A stretch of DNA of 38,048 nt from a virus: IMG/VR virus record IMGVR_UViG_3300025570_000037, positions 1 through 38,048 of that record. One strand, 5' to 3'. Made by a program: the position numbers and the translations under genes. The notes beneath the pieces were generated by a model, which was not told where the DNA came from, did not search any database, and worked only from the letters and a program-made list of their open reading frames with translations. Shown piece after piece: positions 16,831 through 25,659 of the stretch; within the stretch, counting starts at the first letter, position 1, and every line of letters begins with the position of its first letter.

Positions 16831-17437
16831 TTTTGCAGTTTTCGCCGAGGGGCTATCGGAACTTCAGGACTTCAAAAACCTGAAGCAAGACATTCGCTTT
16901 GCCGCGACCAAGGCCATCAACAAGATCGCCCGCGACAAGCGGTCCAGAGCGGCCCGCATCATCCGCAATCAGGTGAACTTCCCGGCCAGCTATGTCAGCC
17001 CCGGCCAGAAGCGCCTGCACGTCTCCAAGCAGGCCACACGCGGCGATCTGGAAGCCCGGATCACAGCCCGTGGCCGTGCGACATCTCTGGCTCGCTTTGT
17101 GCAGAGCCCGGGCAAGGTGGGCAAGCCGGGCCTCTACGTCTCGGTCGCCCCGGGTAAGAGCCGCTACATGAAGCGGGCCTTCCTGATTAAGCTGCCGCAG
17201 GGCTCTGCCCAGACGGACACAGTCTACAACCTTGGACTGGCAATCCGCCTCCGCAAAGGCGAGACCCTGAAGAACAAAGTCACCGCCCGCAAAGTCTCTT
17301 CTGGCCTTTATCTGCTCTACGGACCGTCCGTCGATCAGGTTTTCCGTGCTAACGACGGCACAGGAGTTGCCAACTCGATGGTTCCCGAGATAGAAAGGGA
17401 CCTAAGTGCAGAATTTTTGAGGTTGTTGAACGTCTGA
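16823..17437 (+). CDS. Tail completion protein, gpZ-like
   Basis: 204 residues (lambda gpZ is 192), strongly basic. Matches the Minor_tail_Z pattern: an early helix with ATKAINKIARDKRSRAARIIR, then VNFPASYVSPGQKRLHV and a basic DLEARITARGR segment. gpZ-type proteins finish the tail at the head end so it can join the head. It precedes the gpU-like and major tail genes, as in lambda. Its stop overlaps the next start by one base (TGATG). Confidence 0.85.
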   Translation: MSDFAVFAEGLSELQDFKNLKQDIRFAATKAINKIARDKRSRAARIIRNQVNFPASYVSPGQKRLHVSKQATRGDLEARITARGRATSLARFVQSPGKVGKPGLYVSVAPGKSRYMKRAFLIKLPQGSAQTDTVYNLGLAIRLRKGETLKNKVTARKVSSGLYLLYGPSVDQVFRANDGTGVANSMVPEIERDLSAEFLRLLNV

Positions 17438-17964
17438 TGGCTCTTTCGAACCCCCTCCGGCTTGAGATTCACAAGCGGCTGACTGCGGTCCTAGAAGAGA
17501 TCACAGTAGCAAACGGCTACGCCGTGGACCTTGAGGGTAAGGTGTTTCGGGGCAGAGCGATCTACGGGGAGAGCGACCCCCTTCCGATGGTGTCGATCTT
17601 GGAAGTTCCAATCCCCATCGACCAACGGCCAGCGCCGGGCGACTCGACCTATGGCAGTGGTGGATGGGAACTTATGGTTCAAGGCTTCGCAGCGGACGAC
17701 CGGGACAACCCCACGGACCCTGCGCACATCATGCTTGCCGACGTGAAAAAGCGGCTTGCTACCGAGCGGAAGAAACTAAGCTGGGGGCCAACCCAAGGCT
17801 CGACAGCCGGGATACTTGGTCTAGGAAGGACCATCACCAACTTCGCAATCGGCCCGGGCGTTGTTCGGCCACCAGACGAAATCTCCGCGAAGGCTTACTT
17901 TTGGCTCACGATAGAGTTAGAATTGGCCGAAGACCTCGAAGACCCCTATCAAGTAGAGTCATAA
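17437..17964 (+). CDS. Tail terminator protein, gpU-like
   Basis: 175 residues. Contains an N-terminal helix (LRLEIHKRLTAVLEEI), a strand with VSILEVPIPIDQRPAP and a GWELMVQGFA strand, then a helix (HIMLADVKKRLATE), the alternation typical of gpU/tail-terminator folds. It would cap the growing tail tube and stop polymerisation at the set length. Gene order gpZ-gpU-gpV is preserved. Family call from pattern and synteny. Confidence 0.82.
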   Translation: MALSNPLRLEIHKRLTAVLEEITVANGYAVDLEGKVFRGRAIYGESDPLPMVSILEVPIPIDQRPAPGDSTYGSGGWELMVQGFAADDRDNPTDPAHIMLADVKKRLATERKKLSWGPTQGSTAGILGLGRTITNFAIGPGVVRPPDEISAKAYFWLTIELELAEDLEDPYQVES

Positions 17965-17980
17965 GGAAAGGAACCTTCAA

Positions 17981-18775
17981 ATGGCACCTAGCACCCACTC
18001 CAACAACTATACCCTCGGACGAGGCGAAATTTGGTTCGCTCGTTTCTCGACGGGAACCACCCCCGGCGGCTTTCGCTACATCGGCAACACGCCCGAGGTA
18101 TCGCTGACCATCGAATCCGAAACACTCGATCACTACAACTCCGACGCAGGCATCCGTGAAAAGGATGACAGCGTTGCACTTGAGGTGAACCGGACCGGGT
18201 CACTGACCACGGATAACATTGACCCTGAAAACGTTGCGCTGTTCTTCTTCGGCACCGCGTCGGTAGAGACCACTTCAGGCTCGTTGGCTAACGTCGCCGC
18301 GACGTTGGTGGGCATCGAGTTGAACCGTGCTTACATGATCGACGCGACGGTCAACAACCCGACTGGCGTCTTCGGTCTGGACAGTGGTGGCACCAACACG
18401 GTCGAGATTGACGGTGGCGCGACACTTGTCCTCGGCACCGACTATGAGTTGGACTATGACAACGGTATGATTACTCTCCTGTCTGGCGGGTCTCTCGCAG
18501 GCGGCGAAGACATCGTTGTCACCTACGATCTGGCGGCCAACACTCGGACCCGCGTGATCTCAGGCTCCGAGCCCGTCGAAGGCGCGATGATCTATCGCAC
18601 GGTGAACCCGAAGGGCGCAGACACGACCTTCTACTTCCCTTATGTGAAGGTATCCCCGAACGGCGACTACGCCCTGAAAGGCGACGAGTGGCAGCAAATC
18701 CCGATGTCGCTCGAAGTGCTGAAGCTGACCAACGTCGAAGCGATTTACCGCGACGGCGATCCAGTCTACAGCTAA
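17981..18775 (+). CDS. Major tail tube protein, gpV-like
   Basis: 264 residues. Tail tube subunit, recognised by position after the terminator and before the frameshifted chaperones, and by a beta-sandwich pattern (GGFRYIGNTPEVSLTIESE; YFPYVKVSPNGDYALKG; IPMSLEVLKL). A central region (about 110-190) rich in Gly, Val and Thr may be an inserted or surface domain. AAAGGAA upstream gives a good ribosome binding site. A 10-bp GC hairpin follows the stop. Confidence 0.9.
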   Translation: MAPSTHSNNYTLGRGEIWFARFSTGTTPGGFRYIGNTPEVSLTIESETLDHYNSDAGIREKDDSVALEVNRTGSLTTDNIDPENVALFFFGTASVETTSGSLANVAATLVGIELNRAYMIDATVNNPTGVFGLDSGGTNTVEIDGGATLVLGTDYELDYDNGMITLLSGGSLAGGEDIVVTYDLAANTRTRVISGSEPVEGAMIYRTVNPKGADTTFYFPYVKVSPNGDYALKGDEWQQIPMSLEVLKLTNVEAIYRDGDPVYS

Positions 18776-18783
18776 GACCACGA

Positions 18784-18807
18784 CGGCCCGGGGCTAACCC
18801 CGGGCCG
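18784..18807 (+). terminator. Strong hairpin after the major tail gene
   Basis: CGGCCCGGGG (18784-18793) pairs perfectly with CCCCGGGCCG (18798-18807) around a CTAA tetraloop, 8 bases after the major tail stop. It is followed by a pyrimidine-rich stretch with a CT repeat (18814-18829) but few T in a row. Probably a partial terminator or 3'-end protector that sets the high tail-tube to chaperone ratio. Confidence 0.75.
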
Positions 18808-18841
18808 GATTCCATCTCTCTCTCTCTCCAAGGACAGCATA

Positions 18842-19309
18842 ATGGCTATTAAAAACCTCACGATCCCGGAGCGCACGATCAAGGTCGGCGATGTCGGTGA
18901 AATCTCCGTCCGAGGCATCAGCCTCTCGGACCTTATGACCATCGTCAACGTCTACGGCCCGGAGTGCGCTATGGCTTTCGGCAAGGTCCAGAAGATGGAC
19001 TCTCTGGAAGTGACGGACATCAGAGCCTTGCTAGGCTCAGTAGCGACCGAGTTCCCCGACATGGTCGCGGCAGCGATGGCTCTGGCCGCAGAGAACTACG
19101 ACCCGGATACTATCGCCATCCTAAAGCGCATCCCGTTCCATAAGCAGATTGAAGTCGTCGAAGCGATCTTCGGCCTCACGTTCTCTCAGGAGGGCGAGAT
19201 AAAAAAGCTGATAGGGTCCCTGACGACAATGATGGCGGAGGTATCTGGGGCTCTGACGGACATACAATTACCTTCGCCGACTGGTATTGGGGCATCCGCC
19301 GTTCAGTAA
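18842..19309 (+). CDS. Tail assembly chaperone, gpG-like
   Basis: 155-residue tail assembly chaperone that coats the tape measure during tail building and is absent from the virion. It is identified by position between the major tail and tape measure genes, by size (lambda gpG is 140), and by the -1 frameshift signal near its 3' end. The zero-frame product continues past the slippery site to a stop at 19307-19309. ATG is preceded by AAGGA. The longer GT product shares the first 122 residues. Confidence 0.9.
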   Translation: MAIKNLTIPERTIKVGDVGEISVRGISLSDLMTIVNVYGPECAMAFGKVQKMDSLEVTDIRALLGSVATEFPDMVAAAMALAAENYDPDTIAILKRIPFHKQIEVVEAIFGLTFSQEGEIKKLIGSLTTMMAEVSGALTDIQLPSPTGIGASAVQ

Positions 19310-19647
19310 ATCTGTGCATCTCCCACGGGCACTCCGGAGCCTACCACTACCCCATCGGCTTCCTAATGGACGAAACGAACTTCATCCAAGAGCGTGAAAG
19401 CACCCGGATGATAACAGAAGCCGAACTGATCCGGCAGGCCGTCGCGGGCCTGATGGTTAAAGAATCGCGTAAACAGTTTTCAAAACTGGTTAAATCGCTT
19501 AATGTCGAAAACAAGCCGTCGACCAACTACTTCGGGGAGCCCCCGGCACTGACACCAGAGCAGCGGAAAGGTCCGCAGAAGAAGAAGTCGTTGGCGGATG
19601 CAGTCATGCCGAAAGGGGTTCCACAAGCACCCCCAGAAGCAATGTAG
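18842..19647 (+). CDS. Frameshifted tail assembly chaperone, gpGT-like fusion
   Basis: Predicted -1 frameshift product: 122 codons in the G frame to 19207, then reading from GCT at 19207 in the other frame to TAG at 19645-19647, giving about 268 residues (lambda GT is 279). The second frame is open from 19153 and codes for a conserved-looking stretch (ADWYWGIRRSVNLCISHG) before its first ATG at 19366, which shows that it is entered by frameshifting rather than by its own start. The T domain is helical and polar, ending in a Pro/Lys-rich tail, and would bind tail tube subunits to the tape measure complex. Confidence 0.88.
19201..19207 (+). other. Programmed -1 ribosomal frameshift site A AAA AAG
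   Basis: In the gpG frame the codons read ATA AAA AAG, so the heptamer A AAA AAG fits the X XXY YYZ rule and is one of the strongest bacterial slip sites. It lies within the window where the G frame and the -1 frame are both open (19153-19309). An AGGAGGG at 19188-19194 lies 6 bases upstream and may act as an SD-like stimulator, as in dnaX, where the spacing is 10. I saw no convincing downstream hairpin. Confidence 0.88.
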
Positions 19648-19660
19648 AGAGGCGAACTGA

Positions 19661-22600
19661 ATGGCCCGTCGTGATGTCGATCTTGTAATCAAGGCCAAAG
19701 ATCAGGCCGCGTCCGTTGTGGACTCCATTACGAAGGCTTTGAACACTTTCGTCGAAGCCCAGAAGAACCTCGATAGCCGAGCCGACAAGACCCAGACTAC
19801 CCTCACCCAGCTTGGTGGGGCCATTGGCAAGCTGGACGCGGCTCTGAAGGGCCTCACCGCCGGACAGAAGCTGGCGTCCGAACTGGGCAAGTCGAACGAG
19901 GCACTGGCTCGCCTCGAACAGTCGTTCAGCGGAGCCTCCAATGAGTCCGCCCGTCTCGACAAGCAGTTGAAGCAGTCCAAGGCAACGCTGGAGACCTACA
20001 CAGGGAAGCTGGAACGAAACCTCTCTGTGCAGGAGCGGCAGAAGGCTGTAGTCGCCAAGGCCAAGGTCGACCAGAAGGAACTGACACGCGCCTACGAGCA
20101 GGCAGCCTCCGCGCAGGAGAAGCTGCAACGTCGGCAACAGCAACTTCCCGCACTGATCGCCAAGGCAGGAACTGCCGCGTCCAAGGCCGCGACGAACTTT
20201 GACAACCTGTCGGCGGAGATCGCTGGCACCAGCAGCCCTACCAAGGCGCTGATCGACCGCTTCCAGAACGCAGAGCGCCGGATGGCAGAGACGGGAACCC
20301 GACTTACCAAGCTGCGGACTGAGTTCGGGAGCATAGGATCGAACCTGAACGCCGCCGGGTCTGCGATGACCCTGTTCGGGGCGCAGGCGTCCAAGGCTGG
20401 GCAGAACCTCTCTAAGCAAGAGAGCATCCTGAAGTCGATGTCGCAAAGCTACGAGCGGATCAAAGCCGCGACCGCTGCTGTGTCCCAGCGCCAGTCGCGG
20501 CTGTCGTCCGATCTGAACCGATCTACGGGGTCGATGAACCGCCTTGAAGGTGAGTTGGAACAGACCCGCTCTGGTCTCGACCGCCTGTCTGCGTCCTCGG
20601 CCAAAGCGACGGGAGAACTTCAGCAACTGACCAAGCGGGGCTTCCTCGCACTGGTGTCCGCAAGCCGCGACCAAAAGCGGGTGATGCTGGAAACCAGCCA
20701 AGCATACGATCAGGCACGGGCCAAAGCGACTGCGCTTGGTAAGGCGCTGGCCCAGACGACCAAGCCCACCAAAGAGATGGTGGCTGAGTTCACACGGGCC
20801 GCGTCTGAATCCACGCGGCTGAAAACCCAGCTAGAAGCCCAACGATCCGCGCTTCAGCAGATGGCCCAGACCTTAAAAGGCTCGGAGCGGAACTATGAGG
20901 GGCTGCGCACAGCGCAGGCTAGGTTCCTCGCAACCATCGACCAGCAGATCGCAGCCATGCGTCGTGCCGACTCAGCCACGTCCCAGACGTCAGCCTCGGT
21001 CCAGCGGTTGGCCTCGGCGACCAGCGCAGCCGCGACAGGATCGCGCCGTCTGGCCTCCGACTCAGATCGTCTGGCAAACGCGAACACACGGGCGGCCACG
21101 GCTACGGGCCGCTTCGCTGACGCCTACCGCCAGTTCTACGGTGACACCCGCCGCTCGCTTTCCCTGCTCCAACGTATCCGGGGCGAGGTCCTGTCCCTCG
21201 TGGCGGCCTATGGCGGTCTATATGGGGCTATCCGGGTCCTTCAGGGCACAGTGGACGCCACGCAACAGCTAGAAGCCGCGCAGGCCCGTCTAAACGTCGC
21301 CTTCGACAGCGACACGAGCCGGGTGGCGCAGGAACTGGACTTTGTTCGTCGCACGTCGGACCGACTGGGCATCAGTCTCGGTGTTCTGGCGACCGAGTAT
21401 TCCAAGTTCAACATCGCCACCCAGAACACCAGTCTCGAAGGGGCTGCGGCTCGCAAGATTTTCCTCCAAGTTGCAGAGGCTGCGCGTGTAAACAGATCGT
21501 CCACAAAAGAACTCTCTGGCGTCTTCGTAGCCCTGACCCAGATCGTGTCGAAAGGCGCGGTCCAGATGGAGGAACTTCGCCAGCAGCTTGGAGATAGGCT
21601 GCCCGGCGCGATCAAGATCATGGCGGACGGCCTCGGAGTGGGCACCGCCGAACTGATTAAGATGATGGAACAGGGCGAGATCACCGAAGAGGCCCTGATT
21701 GGCTTCGGTGACGAGTTGGAGAAGAGATTCGGTGGCGGGCTGGACGAGGCGCTGGGCGGGGTCACTGTGGCTCTCGGTCGCCTCCAAAACGCAGCCTTCC
21801 AAGCAGCCGCCGAGTTTGGTGAGGGTGGGTTCATAGCGGCCCTGACCCGGTTCGCTAACACACTGACCGAGGTCCTGAAGTCCGCAGACTTCGAGGCGTT
21901 TGCTCGCAGGGCCTCGTCCGCGCTGGGCGGGCTGGTCGACCTGCTGGGCTTCTTCGCCGAGAACTTCCAAGTCACATTCACCCTGCTGGCGACGTTGCTG
22001 GCCTTCAAGGTGTCCCCTGTCGTGGTCGCCCTCGGGGTGGCACTGCGCGGCGTCGGGGCACAGGCTGCTGTGACAGGAGCCAGCTTCACCGTCCTGCAAG
22101 CACGGGCCGCTGCGATGGGCGTGACCATCACGCGCACTGGTCTCGCTGTGCGGACGCTGACACGCGGCCTGCGCGTCCTTCTAGGCACCACAGGCATCGG
22201 GCTGGCTTTCGTCGCGATCTCCGCAGCTATCGCGCTGTGGTCGACCGAGGCGGACCGGGCGACCGAGGCCCTGAACACCCACAAGAAGATCGTCGACGAG
22301 GTCCGCAACGCCTACGAAGCGGCTGGTGGCGAAGCGACGAATTGGGCTGACGTAATCACGACCGTCACGAAGCAGCAGGCGCAGTTCAACCTAACCGCGC
22401 TCCGGACCGAGTTGGCGAAAGCCCGCCGTGACGCTATCGAGTTTCCGCTGGCTATCGAGAACATGTTCGAGAAGGTCGTCGGAGGCACTGAAGACTCACG
22501 GAAAGCCTTGCGCGATCTCGCCAACGACTTCCGGGACGGAAAACTGACTGTCCAAGCGTATAAAGACCAGTTGGAAGCCCTCGCCGAAGCAGACCCCTCA

Positions 22601-24649
22601 CTCGAACTCGACCTAGTTGTCCAGCTACAAGACAACGCGGATGGGGTGAGAGAACTGGAAACGGCGTTTGACGAGATGTCGCTCGTCATCCGGGGGCTCG
22701 GTGAGGATGCGGACGATGCGCAGACCGCACTGGACGCACTGGCTGGCGTCGTCGATGTGAACAACATCGACCAGATGGCCTCGGCCACGGAGAAGCTGGA
22801 CAAGGCTATGGCCGGGCTGGAAGACAAGCTGCCAAAGGCCAAAGACGACATGGCGGATGTCGCAAGTGCGGCACAGGACATGGCGGATGCTTATAACGAA
22901 GCCCTGAAAGCAGCCCGCGCCTTGCCTGAGACGATCCAGCGCGTGGCGGCAGAGCAGGGTCTATTAAACCAATATGCGGAGAAGTTTGGCAGCCTGATGA
23001 AAGGGGCGCTCGACTTCGCTCTGGACAACACCCTCGTCGACCGGATCATCGGTGTCGAGAGCGGCGGCGATCCCGGGGCCAAGAACCCGGGTAGCAGCGC
23101 GACGGGTCTCGGCCAGTTCATCGAGTCCACTTGGTTGCGGCTGTTCAAAGAGAACTTCCCTGATCGCGCTGCGGGCATGACCGACGCGATGATCCTCGCC
23201 CTGCGGACTGACGCGGCGATGTCCCGGGATATGGTGCAACTCTACATCCGGGATAACGCTAAAGTCTTGCAGCGGATGGGCATCCAGCTTACCGATGCGA
23301 ACCTGTATCTGGCCCACTTCCTCGGGCCGGGTGGCGCTACGGACCTGCTAAAGTCAGCCCCGGGCACCAAGGCAAACGATGTTCTGGGTGCCGACCAGAT
23401 CAGCGCCAACCAGAGCATCCTCGACGGCAAGACCCGCGAAGAAGTAATCGCGTGGGCCCAAAAGAAGGTGGGCATCTCAGCGACGGAGTTGGACATCCTC
23501 GAAGACATCGTGGACACCGAGCGCGACCGCGCCGAGGCTACCCGCGACACTATCGCAGACAACGACTTTGAGATCACCCAGCAGCAGCAGATACTCGACG
23601 GCAAGGCCCGTCAGGCTGCCATCGAGAAAGCGATCCGTGAGGCACGGGAGGATAACCCCGGGATCACCGACGCGGAGATCGAACGAATCAGGGCACAGAC
23701 TGGTGCCTTGTTCGATCTGGAACTGGCTCAGAAGCGGGCCAGCGACGCGGACAAGGATGCCTCTGCGGAGGCACGGGATGCGTCGGCCAAGGTCAACGCC
23801 CTGCTTGCCAACCGTAAGGCCCTGCTCTCCCAGCTTGCGGATGCTACGCGGAACAACGACACAACCGCGCAGGAGGACCTGAAGGCTAAGATCGAAGGCG
23901 TCAACACGGAACTCACGGAGGCCATCGCCAACGCCCGCGCCATGTGGGAAGCCATCGGCGGCCCGGACGCGGAGAACGCCCTTATCAAGCTGGACACGGC
24001 TGCACTGGCTGCGGACAATCTGGGCAACAACGCGCAGAAAGTTTACTTGCAATGGGATCGCGTGGCCGACCTGTTCGTGACTGGGCTGGCCTCGGCCTTT
24101 GACAGCTTCGCCAAGTCCGTCGCCGAAGGGGAGAACGTCTTCGCTGCGGCCCGCACGGCCTTCCTGCAATTCGCTGCGGACTTCCTGCTTCAGATTGCTC
24201 AGATGATTATCCAGCAGGCGATCCTGAACGCCTTGCAAGGTGCGCTCGGTGGCAGCAGCTTCGGGTCGCTGATCGGCCTCGGCCACACTGGCGGCATGGT
24301 CGGCAGTTCCCGCGTGGGATCAGGCAACAGCAGCCGACAGGTCAACCCCGCGATCTTCAATGGCGCGATGAAGTATCACACAGGCGGCGTGATCGGGCTG
24401 CGCCCGGGCGAGGTTCCGATCATCGCAAAGCAGGGTGAGGAAATGTTGACAAGGGACGATCCCCGCCACATGATGAACGGAGGCGGAGCGGGCGGCTCTG
24501 GCTCCCCTGCTGTAAACGTCCGCAACATCAACACATTCGACGCGCCGGGCTTCTTGCAAGCCGCTCTGGACTCACCAATCGGAGAAAAGGTGCTTTACAA
24601 CTTCATCTCGGCGAACCCCGGGAAGTTCAAAGCTGCGATGGGAGGCTAG
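19661..24649 (+). CDS. Tape measure protein with lytic transglycosylase domain
   Basis: 1662 residues. Sets tail length and is ejected with the DNA. Order: residues 1-500 are coiled coil (regular Ala, Gln, Leu, Lys); about 540-690 match the tape measure N-terminal domain (LGVLATEYSKFN, QMEELRQQLGDRLPGAIKIM); about 768-797 and 840-861 are membrane-spanning candidates; about 1125-1240 form an SLT-type lytic transglycosylase with catalytic Glu1133 in GVESGGD and GLGQFIESTW; further coiled coil follows; 1504-1532 is hydrophobic; and the Gly-rich end has the YHTGGVIGLRPGEVPIIAKQGE motif seen in many tape measures. At about 0.15 nm per residue the tail would be near 250 nm. Confidence 0.95.
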   Translation: MARRDVDLVIKAKDQAASVVDSITKALNTFVEAQKNLDSRADKTQTTLTQLGGAIGKLDAALKGLTAGQKLASELGKSNEALARLEQSFSGASNESARLDKQLKQSKATLETYTGKLERNLSVQERQKAVVAKAKVDQKELTRAYEQAASAQEKLQRRQQQLPALIAKAGTAASKAATNFDNLSAEIAGTSSPTKALIDRFQNAERRMAETGTRLTKLRTEFGSIGSNLNAAGSAMTLFGAQASKAGQNLSKQESILKSMSQSYERIKAATAAVSQRQSRLSSDLNRSTGSMNRLEGELEQTRSGLDRLSASSAKATGELQQLTKRGFLALVSASRDQKRVMLETSQAYDQARAKATALGKALAQTTKPTKEMVAEFTRAASESTRLKTQLEAQRSALQQMAQTLKGSERNYEGLRTAQARFLATIDQQIAAMRRADSATSQTSASVQRLASATSAAATGSRRLASDSDRLANANTRAATATGRFADAYRQFYGDTRRSLSLLQRIRGEVLSLVAAYGGLYGAIRVLQGTVDATQQLEAAQARLNVAFDSDTSRVAQELDFVRRTSDRLGISLGVLATEYSKFNIATQNTSLEGAAARKIFLQVAEAARVNRSSTKELSGVFVALTQIVSKGAVQMEELRQQLGDRLPGAIKIMADGLGVGTAELIKMMEQGEITEEALIGFGDELEKRFGGGLDEALGGVTVALGRLQNAAFQAAAEFGEGGFIAALTRFANTLTEVLKSADFEAFARRASSALGGLVDLLGFFAENFQVTFTLLATLLAFKVSPVVVALGVALRGVGAQAAVTGASFTVLQARAAAMGVTITRTGLAVRTLTRGLRVLLGTTGIGLAFVAISAAIALWSTEADRATEALNTHKKIVDEVRNAYEAAGGEATNWADVITTVTKQQAQFNLTALRTELAKARRDAIEFPLAIENMFEKVVGGTEDSRKALRDLANDFRDGKLTVQAYKDQLEALAEADPSLELDLVVQLQDNADGVRELETAFDEMSLVIRGLGEDADDAQTALDALAGVVDVNNIDQMASATEKLDKAMAGLEDKLPKAKDDMADVASAAQDMADAYNEALKAARALPETIQRVAAEQGLLNQYAEKFGSLMKGALDFALDNTLVDRIIGVESGGDPGAKNPGSSATGLGQFIESTWLRLFKENFPDRAAGMTDAMILALRTDAAMSRDMVQLYIRDNAKVLQRMGIQLTDANLYLAHFLGPGGATDLLKSAPGTKANDVLGADQISANQSILDGKTREEVIAWAQKKVGISATELDILEDIVDTERDRAEATRDTIADNDFEITQQQQILDGKARQAAIEKAIREAREDNPGITDAEIERIRAQTGALFDLELAQKRASDADKDASAEARDASAKVNALLANRKALLSQLADATRNNDTTAQEDLKAKIEGVNTELTEAIANARAMWEAIGGPDAENALIKLDTAALAADNLGNNAQKVYLQWDRVADLFVTGLASAFDSFAKSVAEGENVFAAARTAFLQFAADFLLQIAQMIIQQAILNALQGALGGSSFGSLIGLGHTGGMVGSSRVGSGNSSRQVNPAIFNGAMKYHTGGVIGLRPGEVPIIAKQGEEMLTRDDPRHMMNGGGAGGSGSPAVNVRNINTFDAPGFLQAALDSPIGEKVLYNFISANPGKFKAAMGG

Positions 24650-24657
24650 GAGAAAAT

Positions 24658-25659
24658 ATGCCAATCACGAAACACGTCACAGGCACCGCGACCGACGATC
24701 AGGACCTGTATGCCAAGCTAATCACGTTCCTGACCACGGACGCCGATCTAGTAACCGCCGGGGAGAACTGGACTGAGGTCTGGGACCACGCCAGCGGCGA
24801 CGAAGACGGTATCGTTCTGGAAGGCCCCGGCCTCTCTGGGACCGATCAGGTCTTCGTGGGGATGCGGCTGGTCCGCGATATCCCGGGAGACACCTACGAC
24901 CTCGAATTGCACGGCATGACGGGGTTCCTCTCGGGGGCTGTCGATGTGACAGATCACGTCAACGTCATGCCCACAAATGCGGTGGTCTTCTTGGACTCTG
25001 GGAGCATGACCTACTGGTTTATGGCGTCGGGTCGGCACTTCATCGTGGTCACTAAGATCACCACGGTCTTCGGATGTGGATACGCGGGCTGGTTCCTGCC
25101 GTTTGGGACACCCAGCGAGTATCCTTACCCCATGTTTATAGGGGGCTCCGCAGGGCCCTACGCGGGGCCGGGGAATACCGGGAGCCCCGAGAGTTGGCGC
25201 GACGCCGTCGCAGGACACTCCCTCTTCCCTTGGCCCGTGATCGACACGTCTGGCGGAGGGGGAGGAACCTACGCATCTTCAGCTTACCTGCTCGATCCTA
25301 GTGGCAACTGGATGACCCTCACCAACGTCGGGACCCAGATGGGTGGAACTGTCGGCCCTGTCTACACGCGGGGAAGCAGGTATCTCTTGTCAGGTGACAC
25401 CATCGGGCTGTTCAACCCCGTCGAGGGCCATGACCGCCTGATGGATTGCTATGGGGGCGACAAGATGATCTTCCCAATGACACTCTACGAGACGAACTCC
25501 GGGAGCCAAACTTACGGGGCACTGGATGGCGTCTTCAAATGTCAGGGTATAGGGGTCGGCGCGGAGGACCTTATCACCCTCGCAGGGACAAATCATCTGG
25601 TCGTTCAGAACGCTTTTCGGACAGGCTTCTCCGATTACTTTTGTGTGGAGTTAAGCTAA
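24658..25659 (+). CDS. Tail-tip region structural protein, unknown
   Basis: 333 residues, with no signal peptide or membrane segment. The segment from about 125 to 165 (HFIVVTKITTVFGCGYAGWF, then FGTPSEYPYPMFIGGSA) occurs in a widespread but uncharacterised family of siphophage virion proteins encoded just after the tape measure. It probably forms part of the distal tail or its decoration. ATG follows AGGAG and lies 8 bases after the tape measure stop. Its stop overlaps the next start (TAATG), and the next gene appears to be a relative. Confidence 0.85.
   Translation: MPITKHVTGTATDDQDLYAKLITFLTTDADLVTAGENWTEVWDHASGDEDGIVLEGPGLSGTDQVFVGMRLVRDIPGDTYDLELHGMTGFLSGAVDVTDHVNVMPTNAVVFLDSGSMTYWFMASGRHFIVVTKITTVFGCGYAGWFLPFGTPSEYPYPMFIGGSAGPYAGPGNTGSPESWRDAVAGHSLFPWPVIDTSGGGGGTYASSAYLLDPSGNWMTLTNVGTQMGGTVGPVYTRGSRYLLSGDTIGLFNPVEGHDRLMDCYGGDKMIFPMTLYETNSGSQTYGALDGVFKCQGIGVGAEDLITLAGTNHLVVQNAFRTGFSDYFCVELS

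Noticed and set aside
19366-19647. Independent gene beginning at ATG 19366
   Set aside because: The same frame is open and protein-like for 200 bases upstream of that ATG and connects to the chaperone by a canonical -1 slip site, so it is the T part of a fusion.
19604-20701. Minus-strand reading frame of 365 residues opposite the tape measure
   Set aside because: Long open antisense frames are common opposite GC-rich genes; the sequence is Leu/Arg-rich with no recognisable domain, and the plus frame is a clear tape measure.
21241-22308. Minus-strand reading frame of 355 residues opposite the tape measure
   Set aside because: Ser/Arg/Ala-rich shadow of the tape measure gene with no motif or ribosome binding site support.
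25446-25658. Upstream in-frame start for the second tail-tip protein
   Set aside because: It would overlap the preceding gene by 214 bases and adds an Arg/Gly-rich leader; ATG 25659 has a ribosome binding site and a TAATG overlap.
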